From Paraburkholderia sp. (lineage in GTDB: Bacteria > Pseudomonadota > Gammaproteobacteria > Burkholderiales > Burkholderiaceae), in NCBI RefSeq assembly GCF_024281035.1, contig NZ_JAMXLH010000050.1:186001-250000 (forward strand): a DNA stretch of 64,000 nucleotides, written 5' to 3'. Position 1 is the stretch's first letter; every line of letters starts with the position of its first letter. Below the pieces are notes generated by a model. That model saw only the letters and a list, made by a program, of their open reading frames with translations. It had not been told where the DNA came from and ran no database searches. A program made the translations under genes and the position numbers. This document shows positions 24,283-32,826 of this stretch, piece after piece.

Positions 24283-24809
24283 GCACAAGCCGTTATCGCG
24301 GTTATCGCCATGGCCGATACGCGGCGCCGCGCGGTGTGGCGCTGCCGGTCGTGCTGGTGATCGCGTCGATGATGCTCGTCACATCGGCTGCGTGGTTCGA
24401 GGCGTCGCTGCTCGAAGCACGCAACGCGAGTCTCATGGCCGATCACCTTCAGGCCTTCCGTGCCGCAGACGGTGCGCTGTCGCTGTGCACGCGCGTACTC
24501 ATGAACGGTTCGATGTTCGCGCCGTCGGCGCCGGTGCAGCCTGGCGAGCCGGCCGGCTGGCGGCGGCAAGGCACCTTCGAAGCACAGGCGGTCATGCCAG
24601 TTGTCACGTGGCCTGGTTCGGCCCGGCCGCCGCAGTGTCTCGTCGAAGCCTGGCGGATCGACAGTCGTCCGGCGGCGCGCGCGTTCGTCGTCACGGCACG
24701 CGGCTTTGGCGCGGGCGACGACACGCAGAGCTGGCTGCAGGCTCAGATCGTATTCGAGGGGACGCGTGTCGAGCGTCACTGGCGGCGCATCGTCGCGCGT
24801 CCGTTCTGA
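24279..24809 (+). CDS. pilX: Type IV pilus assembly protein PilX
   Basis: A 176-residue minor pilin with APRG before VALPVVLVIASMM. The mature N-terminus lacks Glu at +5, which is normal for PilX/GspK-type tip pilins. The helix is followed by AFRAADGAL, also usual for the family (an AEAA-like element). ATGA overlap with pilW. In many proteobacteria the pilY1 adhesin follows pilX; here the next gene is pilE directly. Confidence 0.86.
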   Translation: MSTSRYRGYRHGRYAAPRGVALPVVLVIASMMLVTSAAWFEASLLEARNASLMADHLQAFRAADGALSLCTRVLMNGSMFAPSAPVQPGEPAGWRRQGTFEAQAVMPVVTWPGSARPPQCLVEAWRIDSRPAARAFVVTARGFGAGDDTQSWLQAQIVFEGTRVERHWRRIVARPF

Positions 24810-24835
24810 CAATCACGAGCGCGAAAGGGAAAGCG

Positions 24836-25258
24836 ATGAGGATCAGGCACAAGGCGTTCACGTTACTGGAACTCGCGATGGCGCTCGCTGCGATGGCGAT
24901 CATCGCGTCGTTTGCCTTGCCGGCCTGGCATAGCCAGATCGCGCGAGCCCACCGCATCGACGCCATGACGGCACTCTATCGAGCGGCGCAGTTCGTGGAC
25001 CAGCAGACACCCGCGAGAAGCGCACTACCGGCCGGCATGGAGCGAGTGCCGCAGACGGGTGTAGCCGTCTATAAGCTCAAGCTACGGCCTGGCGACGAAT
25101 CGAATGGCGGGTATGTGATCGCGGCTTCGCCGGTGGAGTCCGGTCCAATGCGCGACGACGCTTGCGGAACCTTCACGCTCGACGCTACGGGCACACGGGG
25201 CAATGAGACGATCGGCGCGGCTGCGCCTGGAACCGGGGAATGCTGGCGCGGCCGCTGA
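24836..25258 (+). CDS. pilE: Type IV pilin-like protein PilE
   Basis: A 140-residue prepilin, 26 bases after pilX with GAAAGGGA as ribosome site. The leader is MRIRHKA before FTLLELAMALAAMAIIASFALPAW. Glu +5 is kept but the residue before the cleavage point is Ala, where nearly all prepilins have Gly. The C-terminus has a conserved cysteine pair region (DDACGTFTLDATG, ECW), typical of PilE minor pilins. It closes the cluster. Confidence 0.86.
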   Translation: MRIRHKAFTLLELAMALAAMAIIASFALPAWHSQIARAHRIDAMTALYRAAQFVDQQTPARSALPAGMERVPQTGVAVYKLKLRPGDESNGGYVIAASPVESGPMRDDACGTFTLDATGTRGNETIGAAAPGTGECWRGR

Positions 25259-25291
25259 TTCGCAAGGAGGAGGGCGCTTCAGTCGCCCGCT

Positions 25292-25756
25292 TCAGTAACC
25301 CGCGTCGTCCGTCGTTTCGGACGATGCGCTACCGGCGGGCTGGTCGCCTTGCTGCCGTGCCCGCTGAAACAGGCGCCAGGCTTCCCACGCGGTGAATGCG
25401 AGGCCGCCCCACTTGATTACGGGGCGCAGCGCCGAGAAGACGCCGCTGCGCAGCGGCTTGGCGAGGATGAGTGAGACGAGCGAACTGAGCAGGGGATATT
25501 GCTTGAGCAGGTTGCCAAGTCCCGCGCCCAGGCCGCGGCCGTGCGAGCGGCCAGCGCCCGGAACGAGAAAACGCAGCCAGCTAAAACGCGCGACGCCGTC
25601 GCGCAGCTCGCCAATGGCTCCGGCGATCTCGGCGCGCTCGACGCTCGCACGCACGATCAGCAACTCCTTGCGCAGCGCACGCAGTTGCGGCGTCGACAGA
25701 TCGCGAGAACGCGGGCGGGCGGGGCGAAAGGCGGTATCCGGTCTGGGTCGGCTCAT
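25292..25756 (-). CDS. YqjK-like / DUF3318-type membrane protein
   Basis: A 154-residue protein with Arg/Pro-rich N-terminus, a helical middle (LRALRKELLIVRASVERAEI) and weak hydrophobic segments near residues 90-125. It is the third gene of a minus-strand trio with a YqjD-like and a YqjE-like gene, the order of E. coli yqjD-yqjE-yqjK. No enzymatic motif. The ATG at 25756 is chosen because the residues ahead look non-coding. Function unknown; envelope stress has been suggested for the group. Confidence 0.7.
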   Translation of the reverse strand: MSRPRPDTAFRPARPRSRDLSTPQLRALRKELLIVRASVERAEIAGAIGELRDGVARFSWLRFLVPGAGRSHGRGLGAGLGNLLKQYPLLSSLVSLILAKPLRSGVFSALRPVIKWGGLAFTAWEAWRLFQRARQQGDQPAGSASSETTDDAGY

Positions 25757-25799
25757 AGTGTCGATTGGGCGGTTGACTGGGCGGCCAAAGGTTCCTCCG

Positions 25800-26186
25800 T
25801 CAGTGCTTGCGAAGGATTTCGCGATCCTTCTCGAACTCGTCGAGGGTTGCCTGGAACACCATCGGTGCATCGCGCAGGCTGCTGCGCGCTTTCATGGCGC
25901 AGAACAGCGCGGCGAGCGCATAGATGATTGTGATGCCGGCGAGCGCCTGCAGGCGCCAGGTATCCCAGAACGCAATCGCGATCAGCGCGGTAAGCGCCAT
26001 CAGCGCCATCGCGGCGAGCATCATCGCGGCCACGCCGAGAAACAGCACGGCCATCAGGCGGTCCTTCTCTTCGGACAGCTCGATGCCGATCAGCTCCAGC
26101 CTGGTCTGCAGCATCGCGAACGCGGAGCCGAACAGGCGGCGCAGCGGTCCTTGATCATGTCGTGGCGATTCGGTGTCTGTCGTCAT
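25800..26186 (-). CDS. YqjE-like phage-holin-family membrane protein
   Basis: A 128-residue inner-membrane protein with two hydrophobic helices (LFLGVAAMMLAAMALMALTAL and ALAGITIIYALAALFCAMKA, each near 20 residues) and a conserved amphipathic start (ARLELIGIELSEEKDRL-like). This is the holin-like YqjE family, which has no shown lytic role. It lies between the YqjD- and YqjK-like genes. Start at 26186 gives MTTDTES; ten further residues upstream are possible. Confidence 0.82.
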   Translation of the reverse strand: MTTDTESPRHDQGPLRRLFGSAFAMLQTRLELIGIELSEEKDRLMAVLFLGVAAMMLAAMALMALTALIAIAFWDTWRLQALAGITIIYALAALFCAMKARSSLRDAPMVFQATLDEFEKDREILRKH

Positions 26187-26349
26187 GGCGAGAGCGGATG
26201 GTGCATGCTGATGCACGAGAAGATGCGGGCCGTCACGGCGCGCCGGTTACTGAAGCAGCGGGCGCAACGAAACCACGCGGCGCGCCCGCGCCGTTGTGCA
26301 GAAACAGGCCGGGCGCCCGCGTGACGGTTACCTGCGAGTTACTTGCCGA

Positions 26350-26652
26350 TTACTTGCGATTGATCAGGAGGCCGATCAACACACCCACGCCTGCGGCGAT
26401 GCCGATCGAGGTCCACGGGTGTTCGTGAACATAGTCGTCGGTGGCGCGAGCCGCCTTTTTACCTTTCTCGACCACGACGACCTGCACGTCGGCGGCCTTT
26501 TCTTTTGCCTGTTTCAGGCGCGAGAGTGCCGTTTCGCGCAGTTCGGACGCGCGTTCGCCGGTGGCGCTCGCAGCCTGCTTGAGCAGGTCCTCGGCGTCCG
26601 CGAGGACGTTTTTGATATCCGACATTAGCCTCTCCTTGTTGACTTCTGACAT
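26350..26652 (-). CDS. ElaB/YqjD/DUF883 membrane-anchored protein
   Basis: A 100-residue protein: long N-terminal helix with heptad pattern (NVLADAEDLLKQAASATGE), then a C-terminal tail anchor (IGIAAGVGVLIGLLINRK) with the family's HPWTSIG motif. YqjD/ElaB proteins anchor to the inner membrane and can bind ribosomes in stationary phase in E. coli. First gene of the trio. Start at 26652 gives MSEVNKE; the frame extends nine residues upstream. Confidence 0.86.
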   Translation of the reverse strand: MSEVNKERLMSDIKNVLADAEDLLKQAASATGERASELRETALSRLKQAKEKAADVQVVVVEKGKKAARATDDYVHEHPWTSIGIAAGVGVLIGLLINRK

Positions 26653-27007
26653 TGACTGGCTCCCTTCGTGTCTCGCCACGCGTAAATCGTAACAAAGAAA
26701 CGGACACTGGCAAGCGCGGCGCGTCGCGTCGAGCGCCTGCGAGTCACGAACCGTCTGTTACCGCTACGTCGTTGCGGTGCGGTGACGGGCATGCATGGCG
26801 AATTGCTGTCCACTCCCATGGAGTTGATCTGGCACGTAAAGTTTCGTGGTCGGGCCCAAAATTACGAAAACTCATGAAGGTGTGAAGCGATATTCGTTCT
26901 TTCTGCGATACAGCTCCCGTATCCTTGTCTTCAATGCCCGCTTACCTTCGCACGCACTGCCCGGGTTGGCGGTGCGCCCGTCCACCCTTCATTCAAGGAC
27001 ATCGAAC
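26653..27007. other. Intergenic region upstream of the YqjD-like gene and the peroxiredoxin
   Basis: A divergent gap of 355 bases between the DUF883 gene (minus) and the peroxiredoxin gene (plus). The stretch 26840-26930 is less GC-rich than the surroundings and is the likely site of the peroxiredoxin promoter, but I see no clear -35/-10 pair. No gene or repeat found. Confidence 0.35.
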
Positions 27008-27646
27008 ATGAGTCTACGTCTTGGCGACACCGCACCCGACTTCGAGCAGGATTCGAGCATCGGTCGCATCAAGTTTCATGACTGGCTTGGCGAGAGTTGG
27101 GGCGTGCTGTTCTCGCATCCCGCCGATTTCACGCCGGTCTGCACCACGGAACTCGGTCTGACGGCAAAGTTGAAGGACGAATTCGCGAAACGCAACGTCA
27201 AGCCGATCGCCCTGTCCGTCGACAGCGCTGAATCGCACAAAGAGTGGATTAAGGACATCAACGAGACGCAGGTCACGAGCGTCGGCTTTCCGATTCTCGC
27301 GGACGGCGACCGCAAGGTGTCGGAGCTTTACGACATGATCCACCCGAATGCGAACGAAACGCTCACTGTGCGTTCGCTTTTTGTGATCGATCCGAAGAAG
27401 AAGGTGCGTCTCATCATCACCTATCCGGCCAGCACGGGGCGCAACTTCGACGAAGTGCTGCGCGTGATCGACTCGCTGCAGCTCACCGATAACCATCAGG
27501 TCGCCACGCCCGGCAACTGGAAGCAGGGCGACGACGTCGTGATCGTACCGTCGCTGAAGGACGAAGCGCTCATCAAGCAGAAATTCCCGAAGGGCTATAA
27601 GGCGTTGCGCCCGTATCTGCGTCTCACGCCGCAGCCGGGCAAATAA
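27008..27646 (+). CDS. Peroxiredoxin, 1-Cys Prx6 type
   Basis: A 212-residue thiol peroxidase that reduces hydrogen peroxide and organic peroxides in the cytoplasm. The peroxidatic Cys is in HPADFTPVCTTEL (about residue 46), and the C-terminal extension (TPGNWKQGDDVVIVPSLKDE) is that of the Prx6 subfamily, which usually works with one Cys. A bidirectional terminator follows. The gene stands alone, convergent with gcdH. Confidence 0.93.
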   Translation: MSLRLGDTAPDFEQDSSIGRIKFHDWLGESWGVLFSHPADFTPVCTTELGLTAKLKDEFAKRNVKPIALSVDSAESHKEWIKDINETQVTSVGFPILADGDRKVSELYDMIHPNANETLTVRSLFVIDPKKKVRLIITYPASTGRNFDEVLRVIDSLQLTDNHQVATPGNWKQGDDVVIVPSLKDEALIKQKFPKGYKALRPYLRLTPQPGK

Positions 27647-27675
27647 GCTTCCCGGCCGCACACCTCGCCAATAAC

Positions 27676-27704
27676 AAAGCGCCGCACATCGTGCGGCGCT
27701 TTCT
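27676..27704. terminator. Bidirectional terminator between peroxiredoxin and gcdH
   Basis: AAAGCGCCGCAC (27676-27687) and GTGCGGCGCTTT (27691-27702) form a perfect 12-bp stem with a 3-base loop, A-rich before and T-rich after, serving both converging genes. Confidence 0.85.
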
Positions 27705-27744
27705 TGCATCTGGCTATTGCAGACGTGGAAGGCACGCCGGGCAA

Positions 27745-28935
27745 TCAGAAGAACGCCTGAATGCCCGTCTGCGCGCGGCCGAGAATGAGCGCGTGAATGT
27801 CATGCGTACCCTCGTAGGTGTTGACCACTTCGAGGTTCACGAGGTGACGCGCAACGCCGAATTCATCGGAAATGCCGTTGCCGCCCAGCATGTCGCGCGC
27901 GAGACGCGCGACGTCGAGCGACTTGCCGCACGAGTTGCGCTTCATGATCGAGGTGATCTCGACGGCGGCCGTGCCTTCGTCCTTCATGCGGCCAAGGCGC
28001 AGGCAGCCTTGCAGGCCGAGCGTGATTTCCGTCTGCATATCGGCCAGCTTTTTCTGGATCAGCTGGTTGGCGGCGAGCGGGCGGCCGAACTGCTTGCGGT
28101 CCAGCACATACTGGCGCGCCGTGTGCCAGCACGCTTCAGCCGCGCCGAGCGCGCCCCAGGCGATGCCGTAGCGCGCCGAGTTCAGGCACGTGAACGGGCC
28201 GCGCAGACCCTTCACGCCCGGCATGATGTTCCCTTCCGGGACGAACACTTCGTCGAGCACGATTTCGCCCGTGATCGACGCGCGCAGCCCGACCTTGCCG
28301 TGGATCGCCGGCGCCGACAGACCCTTCCAGCCCTTCTCGAGGATGAAGCCGCGGATATCGTCACGGCCGTCCTCTTCGAGCTTCGCCCAGACGACGAACA
28401 CGTCGGCGATCGGCGAATTCGTGATCCACATCTTCGCGCCCGAGAGCGAATAGCCGCCGCTGACCTTCTTCGCGCGCGTGACCATGCTGCCCGGATCGGA
28501 GCCGTGGTTCGGCTCGGTCAGGCCGAAGCAGCCGATCCATTCGCCGCTCGCGAGCTTCGGCAGGTACTTCTCTTTTTGCGCTTCCGAGCCGAATTCGTAG
28601 ATCGGCACCATCACGAGCGACGACTGTACCGACATCATCGAGCGGTAGCCTGAGTCCACGCGCTCCACTTCGCGCGCGATCAAGCCGTAGCTCACGTAGT
28701 TGAGGCCGGGGCCGCCGTACTGCTCGGGAATCGTCGGGCCGAGCAGGCCCAGTTCGCCCATTTCGCGGAAGATCGACGCGTCGGTCTTTTCATGGCGGAA
28801 CGCTTCGAGCACGCGCGGTGCGAGCTTGTCCTGCGCGTATGCGGCAGCGGCGTCGCGCACCATGCGTTCGTCGTCGGTGAGCTGCTGGTTCAGCAGCAGC
28901 GGATCGTCCCAATGAAAATGGGCGTGGTCGGCCAT
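27745..28935 (-). CDS. gcdH: Glutaryl-CoA dehydrogenase
   Basis: A 396-residue FAD acyl-CoA dehydrogenase that oxidises and decarboxylates glutaryl-CoA to crotonyl-CoA in lysine, tryptophan and aromatic breakdown. The substrate-binding Arg is in DSGYRSMMSVQSSLV, and the catalytic Glu is in the C-terminal NTYEGTHDIHALILGR, a combination that marks GCDH among acyl-CoA dehydrogenases. FAD motifs CFGLTEPNHGSDPG and WITNS are normal. A divergent iclR gene 96 bases away probably controls it through the palindrome at 28975. Confidence 0.95.
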   Translation of the reverse strand: MADHAHFHWDDPLLLNQQLTDDERMVRDAAAAYAQDKLAPRVLEAFRHEKTDASIFREMGELGLLGPTIPEQYGGPGLNYVSYGLIAREVERVDSGYRSMMSVQSSLVMVPIYEFGSEAQKEKYLPKLASGEWIGCFGLTEPNHGSDPGSMVTRAKKVSGGYSLSGAKMWITNSPIADVFVVWAKLEEDGRDDIRGFILEKGWKGLSAPAIHGKVGLRASITGEIVLDEVFVPEGNIMPGVKGLRGPFTCLNSARYGIAWGALGAAEACWHTARQYVLDRKQFGRPLAANQLIQKKLADMQTEITLGLQGCLRLGRMKDEGTAAVEITSIMKRNSCGKSLDVARLARDMLGGNGISDEFGVARHLVNLEVVNTYEGTHDIHALILGRAQTGIQAFF

Positions 28936-28965
28936 GGTATGTCTCCTCGGATAGGGATCAGATAC

Positions 28966-28994
28966 TTGACAGAAGTTCCGCTATGCGGAACAAT
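28966..28994 (+). promoter_or_regulatory. iclR promoter with an embedded palindromic operator
   Basis: TTGACA at 28966-28971 and AACAAT at 28989-28994, 17 bases apart, form a promoter for the IclR gene. Its spacer holds a perfect palindrome GTTCCGC-TAT-GCGGAAC (28975-28991), of the size and style bound by IclR proteins. A protein bound here would block its own gene and could also act on gcdH, whose start is 40 bases away. Assigning it to the IclR regulator is inference. Confidence 0.65.
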
Positions 28995-29031
28995 GTTTTG
29001 CAATTTGATCCAGTGTACCACTAGCCTACCT

Positions 29032-29835
29032 ATGTCTGCATCCGGATTACCGTTACATGCCTCGCAGCCCGACAGTACGATCGACGAACGCAAGTTCGTC
29101 GTCGCGCTCGCACGGGGCCTCGAACTGCTGCGCGCGTTCCGTCCAGGCGAGACGCTGCTCGGCAACCGCGATTTCGTCGAGCGCACGGGTTTGCCCAAGG
29201 CGACCGTGAACCGGCTTGCCTACACGCTGAGCGTGCTCGGCTACCTGCGCTTCGACGAGGCGCTCGGCAAATACGCGCTCGACGCGGGCGTGCTGTCGCT
29301 GGGTTTCACGATGCTCTCGGGCACCGATATCCTCGAACTCGCGCGGCCGCATCTGCGGGCGTTTGCGCGCGAGGTGGGGGCGGCCGTATCGCTCGGCTGC
29401 CGCGATGGGCTCGACATGGTTTATCTGGAGACGATCCGCAGCGAGACGGCGCTGACGCTCGGTCTCGCATCGGGTTCAAGGCTGTCGATGCTCACGAGTT
29501 CGATGGGGCGCGCCTATCTGGCGGTGCTGCCGCACGACGCGCGCGCGGCGCTGCTGGCCGACCTGGAGAAGGCGGCGGGCGACGAAGGTCCGGCACTGGT
29601 CGCGGCGGCGCAGCGCGAGATCGCGATATTCGCGCAGGAAGGGTGCTGTTATTCGTTTCGCGACTGGCACGACGACGTGAATGCCGTGGCCGTGCCGTTT
29701 CGCGAGCCGCGCGAGCGCCGCTGGCTCGTGTTGAGCTGTAGCGGGCCGGCATCGTCGATGGGACCCGACGTATTTCGCGGGCGCGTCGCGCCGCTGCTCA
29801 AGTCGCTCGCGCGGCGGCTTGGCGAGACGGTCTGA
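29032..29835 (+). CDS. IclR-family transcriptional regulator, likely regulator of gcdH
   Basis: A 267-residue regulator: N-terminal winged helix (residues about 22-80, with RDFVERTGLPKATVNRLAYTL) and C-terminal effector domain (ELARPHLRAFAREVGAAVSLG, FAQEGCCYSFRDW). It is divergent from gcdH, and the shared gap carries a palindrome. The natural inference is control of glutaryl-CoA degradation, with glutarate or a CoA ester as effector, as for GcdR-type regulators, but the ligand is not shown by sequence. Confidence 0.88.
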   Translation: MSASGLPLHASQPDSTIDERKFVVALARGLELLRAFRPGETLLGNRDFVERTGLPKATVNRLAYTLSVLGYLRFDEALGKYALDAGVLSLGFTMLSGTDILELARPHLRAFAREVGAAVSLGCRDGLDMVYLETIRSETALTLGLASGSRLSMLTSSMGRAYLAVLPHDARAALLADLEKAAGDEGPALVAAAQREIAIFAQEGCCYSFRDWHDDVNAVAVPFREPRERRWLVLSCSGPASSMGPDVFRGRVAPLLKSLARRLGETV

Positions 29836-29865
29836 GCCGCGTACTGCACCGCGTCGGGGGAAATG

Positions 29866-29896
29866 AAAAAGCCGGGACATCGTCCCGGCTTTTTGA
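29866..29896. terminator. Bidirectional terminator between iclR and argG
   Basis: AAAAAGCCGGGAC and its complement GTCCCGGCTTTTT flank a short loop. A run on one side and T run on the other make it work for both converging genes. Confidence 0.85.
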
Positions 29897-29940
29897 CTGC
29901 CTGCGTGCTTGAAGCCGCTTATTTGCTGCTTACTTGCCGC

Positions 29941-31170
29941 TTATTTGCCACGTTGGCGACGAGCGTTTTCAGCAATACGCATACGCAGCGCGTTGAGCTT
30001 GATGAAGCCGCCGGCGTCGGCCTGGTTGTAGGCGCCGTGGTCGTCGTCGAAGGTCGCGATGGTCTTGTCGAACAGCGTGTCCTTCGAGTCGCGCGAGACG
30101 ACCGAGACGCCGCCCTTGTACAGCTTCACGCGCACCCAGCCGTTGACGTTCTGCTGCGTGTGGTCGATCAGCACCTGGATTGCACGGCGCTCCGGGCTCC
30201 ACCAGTAGCCGTTGTAAATCAGCGAGGCGTAGCGGGCGAGCAGGTCGTCCTTAAGGTGCGCGACTTCGCGGTCGAGCGTGATCGACTCGATGCCGCGGTG
30301 CGCCTTGAGCATGATCGTGCCGCCAGGCGTTTCATAGCAGCCGCGCGACTTCATGCCGACGTAACGGTTTTCGACGAGATCCAGACGGCCGATGCCGTGC
30401 TTGCTGCCGAGGCGGTTCAGTTCGGTCAGTGCTTCAGCCGGCGTGACGCGCTTGCCGTTGATGGCGACCGGATCGCCGTGTTCGTATTCGATATCGACGT
30501 ATTCGGCAGCGTCCGGCGCCAGTTCGGGCGAAACCGTCCAGCGCCACATGTCTTCCTCGGCTTCCGCCTTCGGGTCTTCGAGGTGACGGCCTTCGAACGA
30601 GATGTGCAGCAGGTTGGCGTCCATCGAGTAGGGCGCGCCGCCCTGGCGGTGCTTCATGTCGATGGGAATGCCGGCGCTTTCGGCGTAGGCGAGCAGCTTC
30701 TCGCGCGACAGCAGATCCCACTCGCGCCACGGGGCGATCACCTTGATGCCCGGCTCGAGTGCGTAGTAGCCGAGTTCGAAGCGGACCTGGTCGTTGCCCT
30801 TGCCGGTTGCGCCGTGCGAGACAGCCTGTGCGCCGGTCGCGCGTGCGATCTCGATTTGGCGCTTGGCGATCAGCGGACGCGCGATCGACGTGCCGAGCAG
30901 GTACTCGCCTTCATACAGCGCGTTGGCGCGGAACATCGGGAACACGAAATCGCGGACGAACTCTTCGCGCAGGTCGTCGATGAAGATGTTCTCTTGCTTG
31001 ATGCCGAGTTGCAGCGCCTTTTTGCGCGCCGGCTCAAGTTCTTCGCCCTGGCCGATGTCGGCGGTGAAGGTCACGACTTCTGCGTCGTAGTTGTCCTGCA
31101 GCCACTTCAGGATGACCGAGGTATCGAGGCCGCCCGAGTAGGCGAGCACGACTTTATTGATATCGCTCAT
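29941..31170 (-). CDS. argG: Argininosuccinate synthase
   Basis: A 409-residue cytoplasmic enzyme that joins citrulline and aspartate with ATP in arginine synthesis. The ATP pyrophosphatase loop is AYSGGLDTSVI at the start, followed by SHGATGKGNDQVRFE and the citrulline-binding region of the type seen in this family. Length and motifs are standard. It lies just downstream of argF on the same strand with 117 bases between, so they probably form an arginine gene pair. Confidence 0.97.
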   Translation of the reverse strand: MSDINKVVLAYSGGLDTSVILKWLQDNYDAEVVTFTADIGQGEELEPARKKALQLGIKQENIFIDDLREEFVRDFVFPMFRANALYEGEYLLGTSIARPLIAKRQIEIARATGAQAVSHGATGKGNDQVRFELGYYALEPGIKVIAPWREWDLLSREKLLAYAESAGIPIDMKHRQGGAPYSMDANLLHISFEGRHLEDPKAEAEEDMWRWTVSPELAPDAAEYVDIEYEHGDPVAINGKRVTPAEALTELNRLGSKHGIGRLDLVENRYVGMKSRGCYETPGGTIMLKAHRGIESITLDREVAHLKDDLLARYASLIYNGYWWSPERRAIQVLIDHTQQNVNGWVRVKLYKGGVSVVSRDSKDTLFDKTIATFDDDHGAYNQADAGGFIKLNALRMRIAENARRQRGK

Positions 31171-31287
31171 GGTGAGTCCGTAACGGGTGAGATCTGTGCG
31201 CGCGGGCGGCCCCGACGCGCGGAAAACAATATTTTGACACCAAACTGTCAGCGCGCCGCGCTTTTCGGGCGGCGCGCCGGGTCGGGA

Positions 31288-32217
31288 TCAGTGGTTCAGG
31301 CGGCCGAGCATCAGAAATTCCATCAGCGCCTTCTGGACGTGCAGACGGTTTTCCGCCTCGTCCCAGACCACGCTCTGCGGCCCGTCGATGACTTCCGCGC
31401 TCACTTCCTCGCCGCGATGCGCCGGCAGGCAGTGCATGAAGAGCGCATCGGGCTTGCCGCGCGCCATCATCTCGGCGTCGACGCACCAGTCGGCGAACGC
31501 CTTCTTGCGGGCTTCGTTCTCGGCCTCGAAGCCCATGCTGGTCCAGACGTCGGTGGTGACGAGGTCGGCGCCGTCGCAGGCTTCGTTCGGATCGTCGAAT
31601 ACCGAGAAGAACGGCGTGCTTTCCGCCGCGACGAGTGCCGGATCGAGCTGATAGCCCGGCGGCGTCGAGATGCGCAGCTTGAAGTCGAGGATCTGCGCCG
31701 CTTCGATCCACGTATAGAGCATGTTGTTCGCGTCGCCGACCCAGGCGACGGTCTTGCCGCGGATCGGCCCGCGGTGCTCGTAGTACGTGAAGATGTCGGC
31801 CAGCACCTGGCAGGGGTGATATTCGTTCGTCAGGCCGTTGATGACCGGCACACGCGAATTCTGCGCGAAGCGCGTCAGGATGTCCTGGCCGAACGTCCGG
31901 ATCATGATGATGTCGACCATGCGCGAGATCACCTGCGCCGCGTCTTCGATCGGCTCGCCGCGCCCGAGCTGCGTGTCGCGCGTGCTCATGAAGACGGCGT
32001 GACCGCCGAGCTGGAAGATGCCGGCTTCGAACGAAAGCCGCGTGCGCGTCGAGTTCTTCTCGAAGATCATCGCAAGCGTACGGTCGTGCAGCGGATGGTA
32101 GGTCTCGTAGCTCTTGAATTTGCGCTTCAGAATGCGGGCACGCTCGAGCACATATTCATACTCGTCAAGAGAGAAATCCTTGAACTGCAGGTAATGGCGA
32201 ATGGTCCGGGAGGTCAT
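31288..32217 (-). CDS. argF: Ornithine carbamoyltransferase
   Basis: A 309-residue enzyme that makes citrulline from ornithine and carbamoyl phosphate. The carbamoyl phosphate loop is EKNSTRTRLSFE, the ornithine site is DVWTSMGFE, and HCLPAHRGEEVS carries the catalytic His/Cys pair. The start at 32217 gives MTSRTIRHYLQF, the usual family start; upstream residues look non-coding. Together with argG downstream it supplies two successive arginine steps. Confidence 0.96.
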   Translation of the reverse strand: MTSRTIRHYLQFKDFSLDEYEYVLERARILKRKFKSYETYHPLHDRTLAMIFEKNSTRTRLSFEAGIFQLGGHAVFMSTRDTQLGRGEPIEDAAQVISRMVDIIMIRTFGQDILTRFAQNSRVPVINGLTNEYHPCQVLADIFTYYEHRGPIRGKTVAWVGDANNMLYTWIEAAQILDFKLRISTPPGYQLDPALVAAESTPFFSVFDDPNEACDGADLVTTDVWTSMGFEAENEARKKAFADWCVDAEMMARGKPDALFMHCLPAHRGEEVSAEVIDGPQSVVWDEAENRLHVQKALMEFLMLGRLNH

Positions 32218-32826
32218 GAAACGAAAACGGCGCCGGATCCGGCCTCGGAACTGCACGATCGAGCCGGCGACGCCGCTGCGGTTGTGGTGGTAAGTCAATG
32301 CAGCATAAAGGATTTTGTCCGGTTTGACGAGCGACTTACAGCGCGGCGAGCGCTTTGCCGCGGGTTTTGTCACCCATCTTCGACGGGTTTTTCACGCTGC
32401 CGCGGCGCAAACGCAAAGCGCGTGAGAACGGCCTGCCGTTTGCTTTCGCGCACCTTGTGTGCAGTGCGGAATACCCCTGGGTAGGCTATAATCGCGGGGT
32501 TTTCCCTCAGGCACGACAGCGAGCCCGGCGGGTATCCAGGCATATAACAGCGCAGGCATATCGGCGGTTATATCGCCAGGCATATCGGGCGGCTCGCGGC
32601 AGCGGCTTAAACGCTGGTGGCTGTGCGCGGCAAATTCGACGATCTCGATGCGGCGCGGAGCGAGTACCAGTGTGCGGACGGCCGCGCCCTGTCCATCGGA
32701 CTGTATTCGCGCGCGAGGTCGCAAGGCTTTGGCCGGCGGCCCGTAACCCGGCGGCAACGCGCGGGCGGCGCGAGCGCGCCGATGTTTCGTGCTGCAGCAC
32801 AGCGTGCAGTCACACAGGTACCGTAA
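32218..32826. other. Intergenic region between argF and the DUF3579 gene with a -10 box and short repeats
   Basis: No gene seen. TATAAT at 32487-32492 in the context GGCTATAATCG is a strong -10 box reading rightwards, with no convincing -35. It would give the DUF3579 transcript a leader of about 325 bases. The leader starts with three AGGCATAT copies (about 32539, 32555 and 32578) and a GGCGGTTATATCGCC half-palindrome between them. No known RNA element recognised. Confidence 0.45.

Noticed and set aside
29863..32484. 873-residue plus-strand frame opposite argG and argF
   Set aside because: A mirror of argG and argF; no domain seen.
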